Shown here: one piece after another, positions 7,817-16,301 of the stretch
Layout of the letters: the number at the start of each line of letters is the position of its first letter
How positions within the stretch are numbered: the first letter of the stretch is position 1
Source: Scleromatobacter sp038243995
Lineage (GTDB): Bacteria; Pseudomonadota; Gammaproteobacteria; Burkholderiales; Burkholderiaceae_C
DNA: 64,000 bases
Assembly: GCA_038243995.1 (NCBI GenBank)
Contig: JBBRTV010000012.1
Location: 84,978-148,977, forward strand
Direction: 5' to 3'
The notes under the pieces: generated by a model
What the model was told of the DNA's origin: nothing
Database searches by the model: none
What the model saw: the letters and a program-made list of their open reading frames with translations, nothing else
Program-made: the position numbers and the translations under genes

Positions 7817-9760
7817 ATGCCTGAACTTCTTGCACCTTCTGCCGACCCGGCCTTCGAGGCGGGCCGCGGATCGCCACCCCCGGCGGCTGGCGAAGGCGTG
7901 CCGGCAGGCCCCTGGATCGACGCCACCTTCGCCGATGCGCTCGCCTGGGGCGCGGCGACTTACGACGACGGCGAGGCGGTAGTCTTCGGCGCGCAGCGAC
8001 TCTCGTTCGCCCAACTCGCTTCCCGGGTGCGGGCGTTCGCGCGCGGCTTGATCGCCCTGGGCGTGCAGCCGGGCGACAAGGTCGCCCTGTGGATGGCCGA
8101 TCGCCCCGAGTGGCTGGTTGCGCGCTGGGCGGTGCCGATGATAGGCGCGGTACTGGTGCCGGTGAACACGCGTTTCCGCGACAGGGACGTCCTTGTGGTG
8201 CTCGCGCAGTCCGAAGCCACGACCCTCATCGTGCAGGACGGCGCGCGCGGCACCAGCTACTTCGACATCCTCGCCCAGGTCGTGCCCGGCATGGCGTCGC
8301 ACAAGCGCGGCGCCTGGTCGGCGCAGTCCCTGCCGGCCCTGCGGCGCGTGATCGGGCTGGCCACGGTGCAGCAGGGCCTGGACGGCGACGCGGACGACGA
8401 CGCGGCCTATCCGCACGCGACGGACGACGACGCGACAGCGCGCAAGCCGGCGGTCGCCGGGCCGCTGCCCGCCAGCATGTTGCGCTTCGAAGACATCGAG
8501 ACCTGCGGCACCGACCACATCGTTGCCGCGGCGCTGGCGTCCGCGCCGTGCGCGGAGGCCGCGCAATTCGTCGCCGAGGCGGCCTGCGCGGCCGGTTCCG
8601 ACAAGGTGCTGCGGGCGCGCATCGACGCGGTCAGGCCGACCGACGTCGCCCAGATCCTCTACACCTCGGGCACGACCGCGTTCCCGAAGGGCGCGATGGT
8701 GTGCCACGGCGCCTTGCTGCAGAACAACTGGTTCGCGACGACCTGCCTCGAGATGTCGACGGCCGATCGCACGCTCTCGTGCGTGCCGCTGTTCACCGCC
8801 ACGGGGACCGGCTGTGCACTCGCGACCTGGCTCGCGGGCGCGACGATGGTGATCGTCGATCACCTGGATCCCGCCTGGTTCTGCGAGACGGTGGAGCGCG
8901 AGCGCATCACGGCGTGCTTCTTCGTCGACCCCGTCGTGCAGGACCTGCGCGCGTTCGGCCACCTCGCCGACTATGACCTCACCAGCCTGCGCACGGGCTT
9001 CGGCGCGCCGCTGACGACGGCCTCGTTCCTGTGGATCACGACCACGCTCGGCGTGTCGCAACTGGTGAGCGGCTACGGCCTGTCCGAGACCTCGAACGCG
9101 GTGGCGCGGACGCGCGTGACCGACAGCCTCGCGAAGCGATCGACCACGCACGGCCGGCCCGTCGAGGGCGTGCGCATCCGCATCGCCGATGTGGAGACCG
9201 ACGTCACGCTCCCGAGCGGATCGGTCGGCGAGATCTGCATCGCCGGCTACGTGCTGATGCGGGGCTACTACAAACAGCCCGAAGAAGACCGCAAGGCGAT
9301 CGACGCGGCGGGCTGGCTGCACAGCGGTGACCTGGGCGAGCTCGATGCGGATGGCTACCTGGTCTATCGGGGTCGCGTCAAGGAGATGATCAAGCCGGGC
9401 GGATTCAGTGTCGCGACGCAGGAGATCGAGGTCTTCCTGAAGTTGTTTCCGGGCGTGCGCGAGGCGGCCGTGGTCGGCGTGCCCGACCGCCGGCTCGGCG
9501 AGGTGGCGTACGCGTTCGTCGAGACCGAGCCCGGCGCGTCGGTGCAAGCCGAGGCGCTGCGCACCTGGTGCAAGGCGCACATCGCCAGCTACAAGGTGCC
9601 GCGCTTCATCGAGTTCGTGGCGGACTGGCCGCTGACCGGCAGCCAGAAGATACGCAAGATCGAACTCAAGGTTCGCGCACAGGCGGCCCGGGCGCGCGCG
9701 GATGCACTTGCCGCCGCCACGGCGCGTGCTGCGGGCGAGGATCCGGACGTGCGGCGCTGA
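7817..9760 (+). CDS. AMP-dependent acyl-CoA synthetase/ligase
   Basis: ANL-superfamily enzyme that activates a carboxylic acid as an acyl-adenylate and transfers it to CoA. The P-loop YTSGTTAFPKG starts near residue 282; the YGLSETS, SGDLGELD and YRGRVKEMI motifs and the terminal catalytic Lys in GSQKIRKIELK are all present. At 647 aa it exceeds the usual 510-560 because of an insert (about 165-265) with an acidic Asp-rich stretch and Ala-rich helices. The ATG at 7817 has GGAAG upstream; starts at 7775 (GTG) or 7799 are possible. Substrate unknown. No beta-oxidation genes adjoin it. Confidence 0.88.
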   Translation: MPELLAPSADPAFEAGRGSPPPAAGEGVPAGPWIDATFADALAWGAATYDDGEAVVFGAQRLSFAQLASRVRAFARGLIALGVQPGDKVALWMADRPEWLVARWAVPMIGAVLVPVNTRFRDRDVLVVLAQSEATTLIVQDGARGTSYFDILAQVVPGMASHKRGAWSAQSLPALRRVIGLATVQQGLDGDADDDAAYPHATDDDATARKPAVAGPLPASMLRFEDIETCGTDHIVAAALASAPCAEAAQFVAEAACAAGSDKVLRARIDAVRPTDVAQILYTSGTTAFPKGAMVCHGALLQNNWFATTCLEMSTADRTLSCVPLFTATGTGCALATWLAGATMVIVDHLDPAWFCETVERERITACFFVDPVVQDLRAFGHLADYDLTSLRTGFGAPLTTASFLWITTTLGVSQLVSGYGLSETSNAVARTRVTDSLAKRSTTHGRPVEGVRIRIADVETDVTLPSGSVGEICIAGYVLMRGYYKQPEEDRKAIDAAGWLHSGDLGELDADGYLVYRGRVKEMIKPGGFSVATQEIEVFLKLFPGVREAAVVGVPDRRLGEVAYAFVETEPGASVQAEALRTWCKAHIASYKVPRFIEFVADWPLTGSQKIRKIELKVRAQAARARADALAAATARAAGEDPDVRR

Positions 9761-9965
9761 GAGCCGGCAGCCCGGCGCATCGTGGCTGAAGCGCCGTGGC
9801 ACGAGGGTCGCGCGCGAAGTGGCCGCGGCGGCCATTCGTGTTTTTGAAATAGTGAATTCAGGATCCGAGGGCTTGTCCGGATGCGTATCGGACAAACAAT
9901 TGGTAGGCGTCGCCGAATCGATGGGGTTCTCCCGGATACGGCGCCTTCACTCCCAAGGAAACACC

Positions 9966-10256
9966 ATGAAGTCCACCGCCCTCGTCACCGCCATCGCCCT
10001 CCTGGCCACTGCTTTCTCCATCGCGGCGAACGCGCAGACCGGTCGTCCCGCCGAAGCCCCGTCCGATCGCCCGTCGCAAGTCAGCATCGGCGATGCCCAG
10101 GTCGGCTCCTACGCCCGCTACCTGATGCTCAACGGCACGCCGCGCGACGTCGCGATCAAGGCGGCCGCGAACGTCGACCACCCCGCGCCGTCGACCCGTT
10201 TCGCGCTGCGCACCCTGCGCGCCCGCGGCGCCGCGACCGCGCCCGCGCAGCAGTGA
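9966..10256 (+). CDS. Small exported protein, function unknown
   Basis: 96 aa with a signal peptide (MKSTALVTAIALLATAFS... cleaved near ANA) and an AAGGA SD. The mature part has no Cys and is rich in Ala, Arg and Pro, with the segment VGSYARYLMLNGTPRDVAI in the middle. This resembles the short periplasmic proteins common in Burkholderiales. I cannot assign a family. It stands alone between the ligase and the PAS remnant. Confidence 0.7.
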   Translation: MKSTALVTAIALLATAFSIAANAQTGRPAEAPSDRPSQVSIGDAQVGSYARYLMLNGTPRDVAIKAAANVDHPAPSTRFALRTLRARGAATAPAQQ

Positions 10257-10502
10257 GTGACTGTTACTCGCGGGCGTCTTTGCACGATTTGCGCGACGTC
10301 CCCGATTCGCCGTGAGGCGAGCGCTCAGCGAGTTTCCTGATCGGCAGTGCTGCGGCCGCAAGTCGACGCCGCGCCGCTGATCGGCCGGCAGGCGCGGCGA
10401 TGCGTCGGCCTCTTGTGCGAACATGTCGACCGCACGCAGCGCGCTGCGGTACTGACGGCCGCCGGCCGCCACGCGTGCCCAGGATCCCGGGAGAAGCGCG
10501 TC

Positions 10503-11006
10503 GTGTCGCAGGTGTCCCCCCTCTATCTGCTCGAACGCTTCGACGTCGGCATCGTCCAGCTCGACGCGGAGCGCCGCGTGGTCGCCATGAACGACCTCGC
10601 GCGCCGCACGCTGCCGGTCGACGAACTGCAGCCTTTCGGACAGCGCATCCTCGCCTTCCATCCCGAACGCTCGCAGCCCAAGGTGGAGTTCATGCTCGAC
10701 CAGGCGGCGACCTGCCCGGTCGCCAATCCGCCGCCGATGACGACGATCATCAACATACCCGAGCGGGTATTGCTGATCAAGGTCTCGCGCGTGTCGGATG
10801 CCGCCGGCGTACCGGCCGGCTACACGCTGGTGTTCCACGACATGATCCGGGCGTGCCGCGCGCGAACGCGGGCGCCAGCCTGGCCGACCCGCTGCACGAC
10901 CGCAGCATGTCGATGTGGCTGCCGCAGGATCTCGCGCAGGACGACGGGCAGGCCTCGTCGGTGCTCGTCGGCCTGGGCGCGTTGTCGGCCCGGCTCGATG
11001 CGGTGA
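10503..11006 (+). pseudogene. RcoM-like heme-PAS sensor domain, C-terminus lost
   Basis: The GTG start at 10503 has GGGAG/GAGAAG upstream. The first ~115 residues form a PAS domain very like that of RcoM, the CO-responsive regulator: AFHPERS with His53, ATCPVANPPP with Cys71, and IINIPERVLLIKVS. In RcoM the matching His and Cys ligate heme; RcoM's Met104 position is Thr81 here, though Met79 is close. Homology ends at GYTLVFHDM (near 10845). The LytTR DNA-binding half is missing and the frame runs on in Arg-rich nonsense to 11006. It could be a PAS sensor other than RcoM. Confidence 0.6.
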
Positions 11007-11240
11007 TCGTCGCGCTCGCCGACCAGCCGCTCGTGAACTCGCAAGACATCGGCGCGCTGATTGGCGCGTTCAAGAAGCGCGGTGGCGCCGCGATGGTCGT
11101 GCCGCGCGTCGACGGCGCGCCGGGCAATCCGGTGATCTGCGATCCTGGCCGAGATGACCGCGCTGCACCGTGGCATGCCGCTGGGCGCGGGCCTGGCCGA
11201 CTGGAGCGGGTCGACGACGGCGTGTCCGATCGCCGCCTGA
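10861..11240 (+). pseudogene. MocA/MobA-like nucleotidyltransferase fragment
   Basis: In the frame +2 from the PAS gene, the translation contains DGQASSVLVGLGALSA, DAVIVALADQPLV and AAMVVPRVDGAPGNPVI, the middle of a MocA-type molybdenum-cofactor cytidylyltransferase. The N-terminal nucleotide-binding loop is absent. The frame breaks again near 11148: the continuing homology (LAEMTALHRGMPLGAGLADW) is in another frame and stops at 11240. It joins the PAS remnant with no intervening gene. Such cytidylyltransferases mature xanthine-oxidase-family enzymes, including CO dehydrogenase. Confidence 0.65.
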
Positions 11241-11249
11241 GCGGCAGCT

Positions 11250-11708
11250 TCAGTGCCGGCGCTTGAAGGTCTCGGCCTGGATCTTCGACGCATGGGTCGC
11301 GATGTACACCTCGGCAAGAAAGGAGCTCAGCCCGCCGATCAGCCCGATCATCGAAGCGACGAACTCCGCGCCTGCGATCAACGTCAGGTCGGTCCGCACG
11401 AACTCCCCGAGAAACAAGGTCACGATCACCAGGCAGACGAGCAGGGCCGCGACGGTGCAGAAGTTGATCGCCCAGCTCGCCAGGCTGCGCCTGCGCTCCA
11501 GGCTGATCACTTCACTCTCGGCCAGGTCGGCATCCGAGCCTTCGAGTTCGCTCCACCTGCGCTCGAGATCGCGCGCACGGTCGATGATCCGGGCCAGTCG
11601 ATTGGCCATGACGCCCAGCAGGCCGGCGATGCCGGTCAGCAGGAAGACCGGCGCGATCGAGAGCTGGATCGCCTGCTGGATCGCGGGGAGGGTGTCGTGG
11701 ACGGGCAT
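11250..11708 (-). CDS. DUF2721 membrane protein
   Basis: 152 aa. Three hydrophobic segments are visible: SIAPVFLLTGIAGLLGVMA (about 17-36), a pair around NFCTVAALLVCLVIVTLFLG (about 85-105), and the stretch ending GLIGGLSSFLAEVYIA (about 115-135). Between them lies a charged helix with DRARDLERRWSELEG. This matches DUF2721, inner-membrane proteins of unknown role. The ATG at 11708 fits the family N-terminus; the SD is weak. It is transcribed toward the MocA-like remnant. Confidence 0.85.
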   Translation of the reverse strand: MPVHDTLPAIQQAIQLSIAPVFLLTGIAGLLGVMANRLARIIDRARDLERRWSELEGSDADLAESEVISLERRRSLASWAINFCTVAALLVCLVIVTLFLGEFVRTDLTLIAGAEFVASMIGLIGGLSSFLAEVYIATHASKIQAETFKRRH

Positions 11709-11848
11709 GGAGGTCTCTTCAGGCGGGGAAGGATGTCGACGGAGGCGGGCCAGGCTATCCTGGCCGCCGCGTACGCCCATCATCGCCGCACGCCGCGCCG
11801 GTACTGCGCTGAACGACAATAGTGGGCAATGTCCAAGTTGGAGCCGCT

Positions 11849-12952
11849 GTGTCGCCCATCGATGCCCTTCAAGTTTCACCCGCCCAGGCCGGTACTGCGC
11901 TGACGCCGTCGCAGAAGCGGTTCAACACGCTGTTGCGCAAGATCGGGCAGGCGCGGGAGACGCTGGCGGCGTGGCACGAGAACATCGCCGCTTACCGCCA
12001 GACGCATGCCGGGGTGCTGAAGCCCTTGCAGGCTGAATTGCTCGCCGGGCACCGGCAATGGTTGTTCGCGCTGGATGCGGTGCTCGGCCAGCGCAGCTGG
12101 AGCAAGGTCGACCGCGACACGCTGCGCGAGATACTTTGCGAGGCGGTTGGCGAGCTGCTCGAAGCCCGAGGCGAGGATGAGCAGCTCATAGCGCTGTTCG
12201 ACAAGCATGCCGAGGTCGACTTCGACACTGGGCAGCGCGAGAGGATGAAGGCGATGAAGGGGCTGGCCGAGGCGATGACCGGGCTCGACCTGGGCGACGA
12301 CGAAGGCATCGACACCGATGCCGCGCTGTTCGAGCGCCTGCAGCAAGGCCTGCGGGAGCAGGCGGCGGCCGCGGATGCGCACCGGCGCGCGAACGCGGCG
12401 CGCCGCCCCAGAGGCGCGGCGCAGCAGCGGCGCGAGGACGAGGCGCAGCAGGCTACGCAGTCGGTGCGCGAGGTCTATCGCAAGCTGGCCAGCGCCTTGC
12501 ACCCGGATCGCGAGACCGATGAGCGGCAACGCGAGGCGAAGACCGCGCTGATGCAGCGCGTCAACCAGGCCTACGAAGCCAAGGACTTGCTCGGGCTGCT
12601 GGAGCTGCAGCTGCAGATCGAGCAGATCGACGCGAGCCATATTGCCAACGCCGGCGAGCAGCGCCTGAAGCATTACAACAAGGTGCTGGGCGAGCAACTG
12701 GCCGAACTCAAGGCGGAACTGGAGTCCGTCGAGATGCAATTCCGGATGGAGTTCGGCCCGGGACCGGATCTGGGATCGAACCCGCGCAAGCTCGGTCAGG
12801 TACTCGAGCAGACGAGTCGCCAATGGCAAGCCGAACTCGACGAGCAGCGGCGCGCGCTGCGCATGTTGGACGACGTGGCGGCGACCAGGCGCTGGCTGAA
12901 GCGCCAGCGACAGCAGCGACGCGAAGCCGAATTCGATTTCGCGCTGTTCTGA
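11849..12952 (+). CDS. J-domain protein with coiled-coil flanks
   Basis: 367 aa, soluble and charged. A J-domain core occurs around residues 205-245: YRKLASALHPDRE carries the HPD tripeptide that stimulates Hsp70 ATPase, followed by MQRVNQAYEAKDLLGLLEL. Long Glu/Gln/Arg-rich helices lie on both sides and probably form coiled coils. No Gly/Phe or zinc-finger domain is present, so this is a class III-like DnaJ protein. I prefer GTG 11849, which has GGAG 5 bases upstream; a GTG at 11822 would add nine residues. It stands alone. Client unknown. Confidence 0.78.
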   Translation: MSPIDALQVSPAQAGTALTPSQKRFNTLLRKIGQARETLAAWHENIAAYRQTHAGVLKPLQAELLAGHRQWLFALDAVLGQRSWSKVDRDTLREILCEAVGELLEARGEDEQLIALFDKHAEVDFDTGQRERMKAMKGLAEAMTGLDLGDDEGIDTDAALFERLQQGLREQAAAADAHRRANAARRPRGAAQQRREDEAQQATQSVREVYRKLASALHPDRETDERQREAKTALMQRVNQAYEAKDLLGLLELQLQIEQIDASHIANAGEQRLKHYNKVLGEQLAELKAELESVEMQFRMEFGPGPDLGSNPRKLGQVLEQTSRQWQAELDEQRRALRMLDDVAATRRWLKRQRQQRREAEFDFALF

Positions 12953-13078
12953 AGCGAGAGATCGAGGTGCCAGCGCGCGTCGTCGCCGCGGGCTATCGTG
13001 GCCTCGGCAACCGTTACGCTACAGGACGCGTTCGGCCGCAGACGCAACGCGCCCCACCACCACCCGTTGGAGGTTCAG

Positions 13079-13249
13079 ATGAAGCGAGTGACTGGCATCG
13101 GCGGCATCCTGTTTCAAGGCAAAGGATGCACCCTGCGCTGCGGCTCCGGTGCAAGCGGCATCCCGGCTCGATGTCCAGGCGAGGGGCGGTTCCGCATCCG
13201 ACCGCACCCACGCTCGCGCACGCGGATGACGGGAGGAGGCGCACGATGA
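13079..13249 (+). pseudogene. Possible VOC (glyoxalase-like) N-terminal remnant
   Basis: A good SD (TTGGAGG) precedes ATG 13079. The first dozen codons read MKRVTGIGGILFQ, like the start of many VOC-family proteins (MKRVTGIGGIFFK). After that the 56-residue frame becomes Cys/Gly/Arg-rich and loses resemblance. It looks like a gene start whose body was lost. The match is short, so confidence is low. Confidence 0.35.
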
Positions 13250-13374
13250 ACATCCTGCTGTGGGTACTGCAGGCGCTTGCCGCGCCGGTGTACGGAGCAT
13301 CGGGCTGCATCGTGCTCGGCGTCCTCATGGCTTTCGTCGCGTATGGCCGCATGGTCCAGCACCCGATCTTCTGA
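13246..13374 (+). pseudogene. Collapsed DoxX-like membrane protein (internal deletion)
   Basis: A 42-codon gene with a very strong SD (GGAGGAGG) before ATG 13246. The N-terminal part, MNILLWVLQALAAPVYGASG, resembles the first helix of DoxX-family proteins. The C-terminal part, VLMAFVAYGRMVQHPIF, resembles their last helix and tail. The ~80 residues normally between them are missing without loss of frame. It could still make a one- or two-helix peptide. DoxX proteins are four-helix membrane proteins linked to redox stress. Confidence 0.55.
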
Positions 13375-13575
13375 GAACTCGCGCAGCAGGTGCAATGGTC
13401 GATTCATTGGCAGGAGCCTGACCCCGGGCGTCCGCGGCGCGAGATTCATGAATGTGCCCGCGCGTCGACGTGGACCTCACCCTTCGAGGGGTTTGAGAAA
13501 CTGCGCGCCACGCGTATCGTGCGTGCAAGCGCGCGATACAGCCGCCAGCACCGAAAAGAGCACCCAAGGGTCACC

Positions 13576-14649
13576 ATGTCTTTCAACGAGCCCGGAACAC
13601 GGGATTCCGAGCGCGCGCCAGCCACTTCCATGGCATCGACCAAGGGCCGCGACAACAACTTCAACCTGATCCGGATCGTCGCCGCCCTGCTCGTCGTCCT
13701 GACGCATGCCTTCGGCCTGAGCGCCAACGAACAGTACGAGCCTGCGAAGCGCCTGTTCGGCCTCTCCTTCGGGAGCTGGGCCGTCGACGTGTTCTTCGCG
13801 CTCAGCGGCTTCCTCATCTGCAAGAGCTGGCTGCGGCAGCCGTCGGTGCGGCCGTTCCTCATGGCGCGCGCGCGGCGCATCTACCCGGCCCTGTGGGTGT
13901 GCGTGGCGCTGTGCGTCTTCGGCCTCGGCCTGGCGTTCACGACCTTGCCGTGGTCGAGCTACCTGGTGCATCCCGAGACGCTGAAGTTCGTCGCCGAGAA
14001 CGCCACGCTCCTGCCCATGGGGACGTCGACCAGCCTGCCCGGCGTGTTCGCGGGCAAGGCCATCGACAGCCCGCTCTGGACGCTGCCCTACGAACTGAAG
14101 ATGTATCTCCTGCTGCTGGCCATCGGTTGGAGCGGCCTGCTGGCGCGCAAGTGGGTGCCGCGCGTCCTGGTCGGCCTCGCGCTGGCAGGCTTCGCCTGGG
14201 GCGCGCTGCACGGACGCCACGAGGACACTTTGCCGGAATACTGCCGCTTCGTCTTCAGCTTCTTTGCCGGCGTGCTGCTGTTCATGGAGCGCGACAAGAT
14301 CGCCCTGCGGACTTCCGTCGCGGTTGCGCTCTCCCTCCTGCTGATCGCCAGCGTCTTCCTGCTGCCGATCGAGTGGCGCCTGCTGCTGTTGACCGCTGTC
14401 ACGCCCTACCTGGCCGTCTACCTCGCGCTCGTGCCCGAAGGCCGGCTGCGCGCCTACAACCGGCTGGGCGACTATTCCTACGGCGTCTACATCTACGGCG
14501 CGCCCGTGCAGATGGTCCTGCTGGCAACCATCGGCAGCACCCTGGGCGTGCTCGGCAACTTCGTCTGCACCGCGACCATCACCCTCGTGCTCGCAGCGCT
14601 ATCGTGGCACTTGCTCGAAAGCAGGGTGCTGCGCTGGAATCGCGCTTGA
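13576..14649 (+). CDS. Acyltransferase 3 family membrane protein
   Basis: 357 aa with about ten hydrophobic segments. Family hallmarks: NNFNLIRIVAALLVVLTHAF near residue 27 with the catalytic His, then VDVFFALSGFLI and RARRIYPALW. These inner-membrane enzymes move acyl groups (often acetyl) onto O-antigen, capsule or other periplasmic glycans. AAGGG precedes the ATG. No polysaccharide genes adjoin it, so the acceptor is unknown. Confidence 0.9.
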   Translation: MSFNEPGTRDSERAPATSMASTKGRDNNFNLIRIVAALLVVLTHAFGLSANEQYEPAKRLFGLSFGSWAVDVFFALSGFLICKSWLRQPSVRPFLMARARRIYPALWVCVALCVFGLGLAFTTLPWSSYLVHPETLKFVAENATLLPMGTSTSLPGVFAGKAIDSPLWTLPYELKMYLLLLAIGWSGLLARKWVPRVLVGLALAGFAWGALHGRHEDTLPEYCRFVFSFFAGVLLFMERDKIALRTSVAVALSLLLIASVFLLPIEWRLLLLTAVTPYLAVYLALVPEGRLRAYNRLGDYSYGVYIYGAPVQMVLLATIGSTLGVLGNFVCTATITLVLAALSWHLLESRVLRWNRA

Positions 14650-14802
14650 CCTGGTCTACCCGGAAATCCGCCGCGGCAACCTGCGGACAGCCGACATTCG
14701 ATCGGCGCGCGCCTGCCGGATCGATCAGGCGCGCGTGCACGCCGGGCGCCGCGCGTCGGATGCGCTCGTCGACAGGCCTTTCGCGACAACAGGAGGACTT
14801 GC

Positions 14803-16296
14803 ATGACGCTTGCAATGAGCTGGGAAGAGTGGGCCGCGCATGACGCCGTCGCCCTCGCGGGGCGGGTGCGCAAGGGCGACGTGACGCCCGCCGAGCTCGC
14901 GGAGCAGGTCGCGGCCGCGACAGGCCGAACCAACGGCGCACTGGACGCGGTGGTCGAGCTGTTCGACGACGTCGTCGCCGATCCGTTGGCGGACGGCATG
15001 AGGCCCGAGGGCGTGTTCGCCGGCGTGCCCTACTTCATGAAGGATCTCGGGCCGACGCTGAAGGGCCGGCGGCAGGAGTTCGGCTCGCTGCTGATGCAGG
15101 GACATCGGCCGACCGAAGACAGTTTCCTTGCCGGCCGCATCCGCCAGGCAGGCCTGAACATCCTCGGCCGCACGACCACGCCGGAATTCGGCGTCTGCAG
15201 CGCGGCCGAGAACCGGCTGCACGTCACGCGCAACCCCTGGGACACCGACTACACGACCAATGGATCCTCCGCGGGCTCGGCGGCCGTCGTGGCCGCCGGC
15301 GTGCTGCCGATGTCGCACGCGACCGACGGCGGCGGCTCCATCCGGATCCCGGCGGGCGCGACAGGCAACATCGGCCTGAAGGTGTCGCGCGGCGTGTTCT
15401 CGCTGGCACCGGGCCTGTCGGATCTTTCCGGCCTGGTGTCGATCCAGGGCTGCCTCAGCCGCACGGTGCGCGACACGGCGGCCTTCGTCGACCACTGCCG
15501 CGGCGGCGCCCCGGGCGAGTTCATGCCGTTCTGGCATCCGCCGCGGGCCTACGGCGAGCTGATCCGGAGCGACCCCCGCCCGCTGCGCATCGCGCTGTCG
15601 CACGAGTGGGGCGACTATCGGGCGACGCCCCATTTCGTCGCCGAGCTCGAGCGCGTCGGCCGGTTTCTGGAAGGCCTGGGCCATCACGTCGAATGGAAGC
15701 TGCCCACGGTGGATTTCCGGGCCGCCTTCGCCGCGCAGACCACGTGCTACATCGCCAACTTCGCGCAGGTCATCGCAGGCCATCTCGCGCGCCTGGGGCT
15801 CGAACGGCCGCCGGAGAACCTGCTCGAACCGATCAACATCAGGATCTGGGAAGCCGGCCGGCACGCTTCCTACAGCGAACGCGCCGCCATGCAGGCCGTG
15901 TTCAACGGCACTTCGCGGGCCTTCGGCGCCTTCTTCGAGACCTGGGACATCGTCCTGACGCCGATCACCGCACTGACTACGCCCCGGGTCGGCACCGTCG
16001 ACTACCTCACCGCCAGCACGAACCCCTCGGTGCACGACTGGTTCGCCCACCTCTGGCAGAACTTCGCCTACACGCCGCTGGCCAACTTGTGCGGGATACC
16101 GGCCATCTCGCTGCCGCTGGCCGTCCAGGAAAGCGGGCTTCCGCTGGGCATCCAGGCCCAGGCGCGGCAGGCCGACGACGGCCTGCTGCTGCAACTCGCC
16201 GCGCAGGTCGAGCGGGCGCTGGGCGGGAAGTGGAACGGCGGGCGGCGGCCGCGCGTGCACGTCGCAACGGACGACGACGTCGGCGGGCGCTCTTAG
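14803..16296 (+). CDS. Amidase-signature family hydrolase
   Basis: 497 aa. The Ser-cisSer-Lys triad is visible: Lys80 in VPYFMKDLG, Ser155 in TNGSSAGSA and nucleophile Ser179 in DGGGSIRIPA. These enzymes hydrolyse amide bonds in the cytosol, with substrates from simple amides to aryl amides or nylon oligomers. It is not GatA: no gatB/gatC is nearby. The SD AGGAGG is strong. The gene ends only 5 bases from the convergent MBL hydrolase gene. Substrate not predictable. Confidence 0.9.
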   Translation: MTLAMSWEEWAAHDAVALAGRVRKGDVTPAELAEQVAAATGRTNGALDAVVELFDDVVADPLADGMRPEGVFAGVPYFMKDLGPTLKGRRQEFGSLLMQGHRPTEDSFLAGRIRQAGLNILGRTTTPEFGVCSAAENRLHVTRNPWDTDYTTNGSSAGSAAVVAAGVLPMSHATDGGGSIRIPAGATGNIGLKVSRGVFSLAPGLSDLSGLVSIQGCLSRTVRDTAAFVDHCRGGAPGEFMPFWHPPRAYGELIRSDPRPLRIALSHEWGDYRATPHFVAELERVGRFLEGLGHHVEWKLPTVDFRAAFAAQTTCYIANFAQVIAGHLARLGLERPPENLLEPINIRIWEAGRHASYSERAAMQAVFNGTSRAFGAFFETWDIVLTPITALTTPRVGTVDYLTASTNPSVHDWFAHLWQNFAYTPLANLCGIPAISLPLAVQESGLPLGIQAQARQADDGLLLQLAAQVERALGGKWNGGRRPRVHVATDDDVGGRS

Positions 16297-16301
16297 CGCT
16301 G

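Noticed and set aside
7529..9895. Very long minus-strand frame (over 780 codons) opposite the acyl-CoA ligase
   Set aside because: It is antisense to a gene with complete ANL motifs; the translation is Arg/His/Gly-rich without domains, as expected from third-position GC bias.
14803..16296. Glutamyl-tRNA amidotransferase subunit GatA
   Set aside because: No gatB or gatC nearby and the TNGSSAGSA context fits general amidases better.
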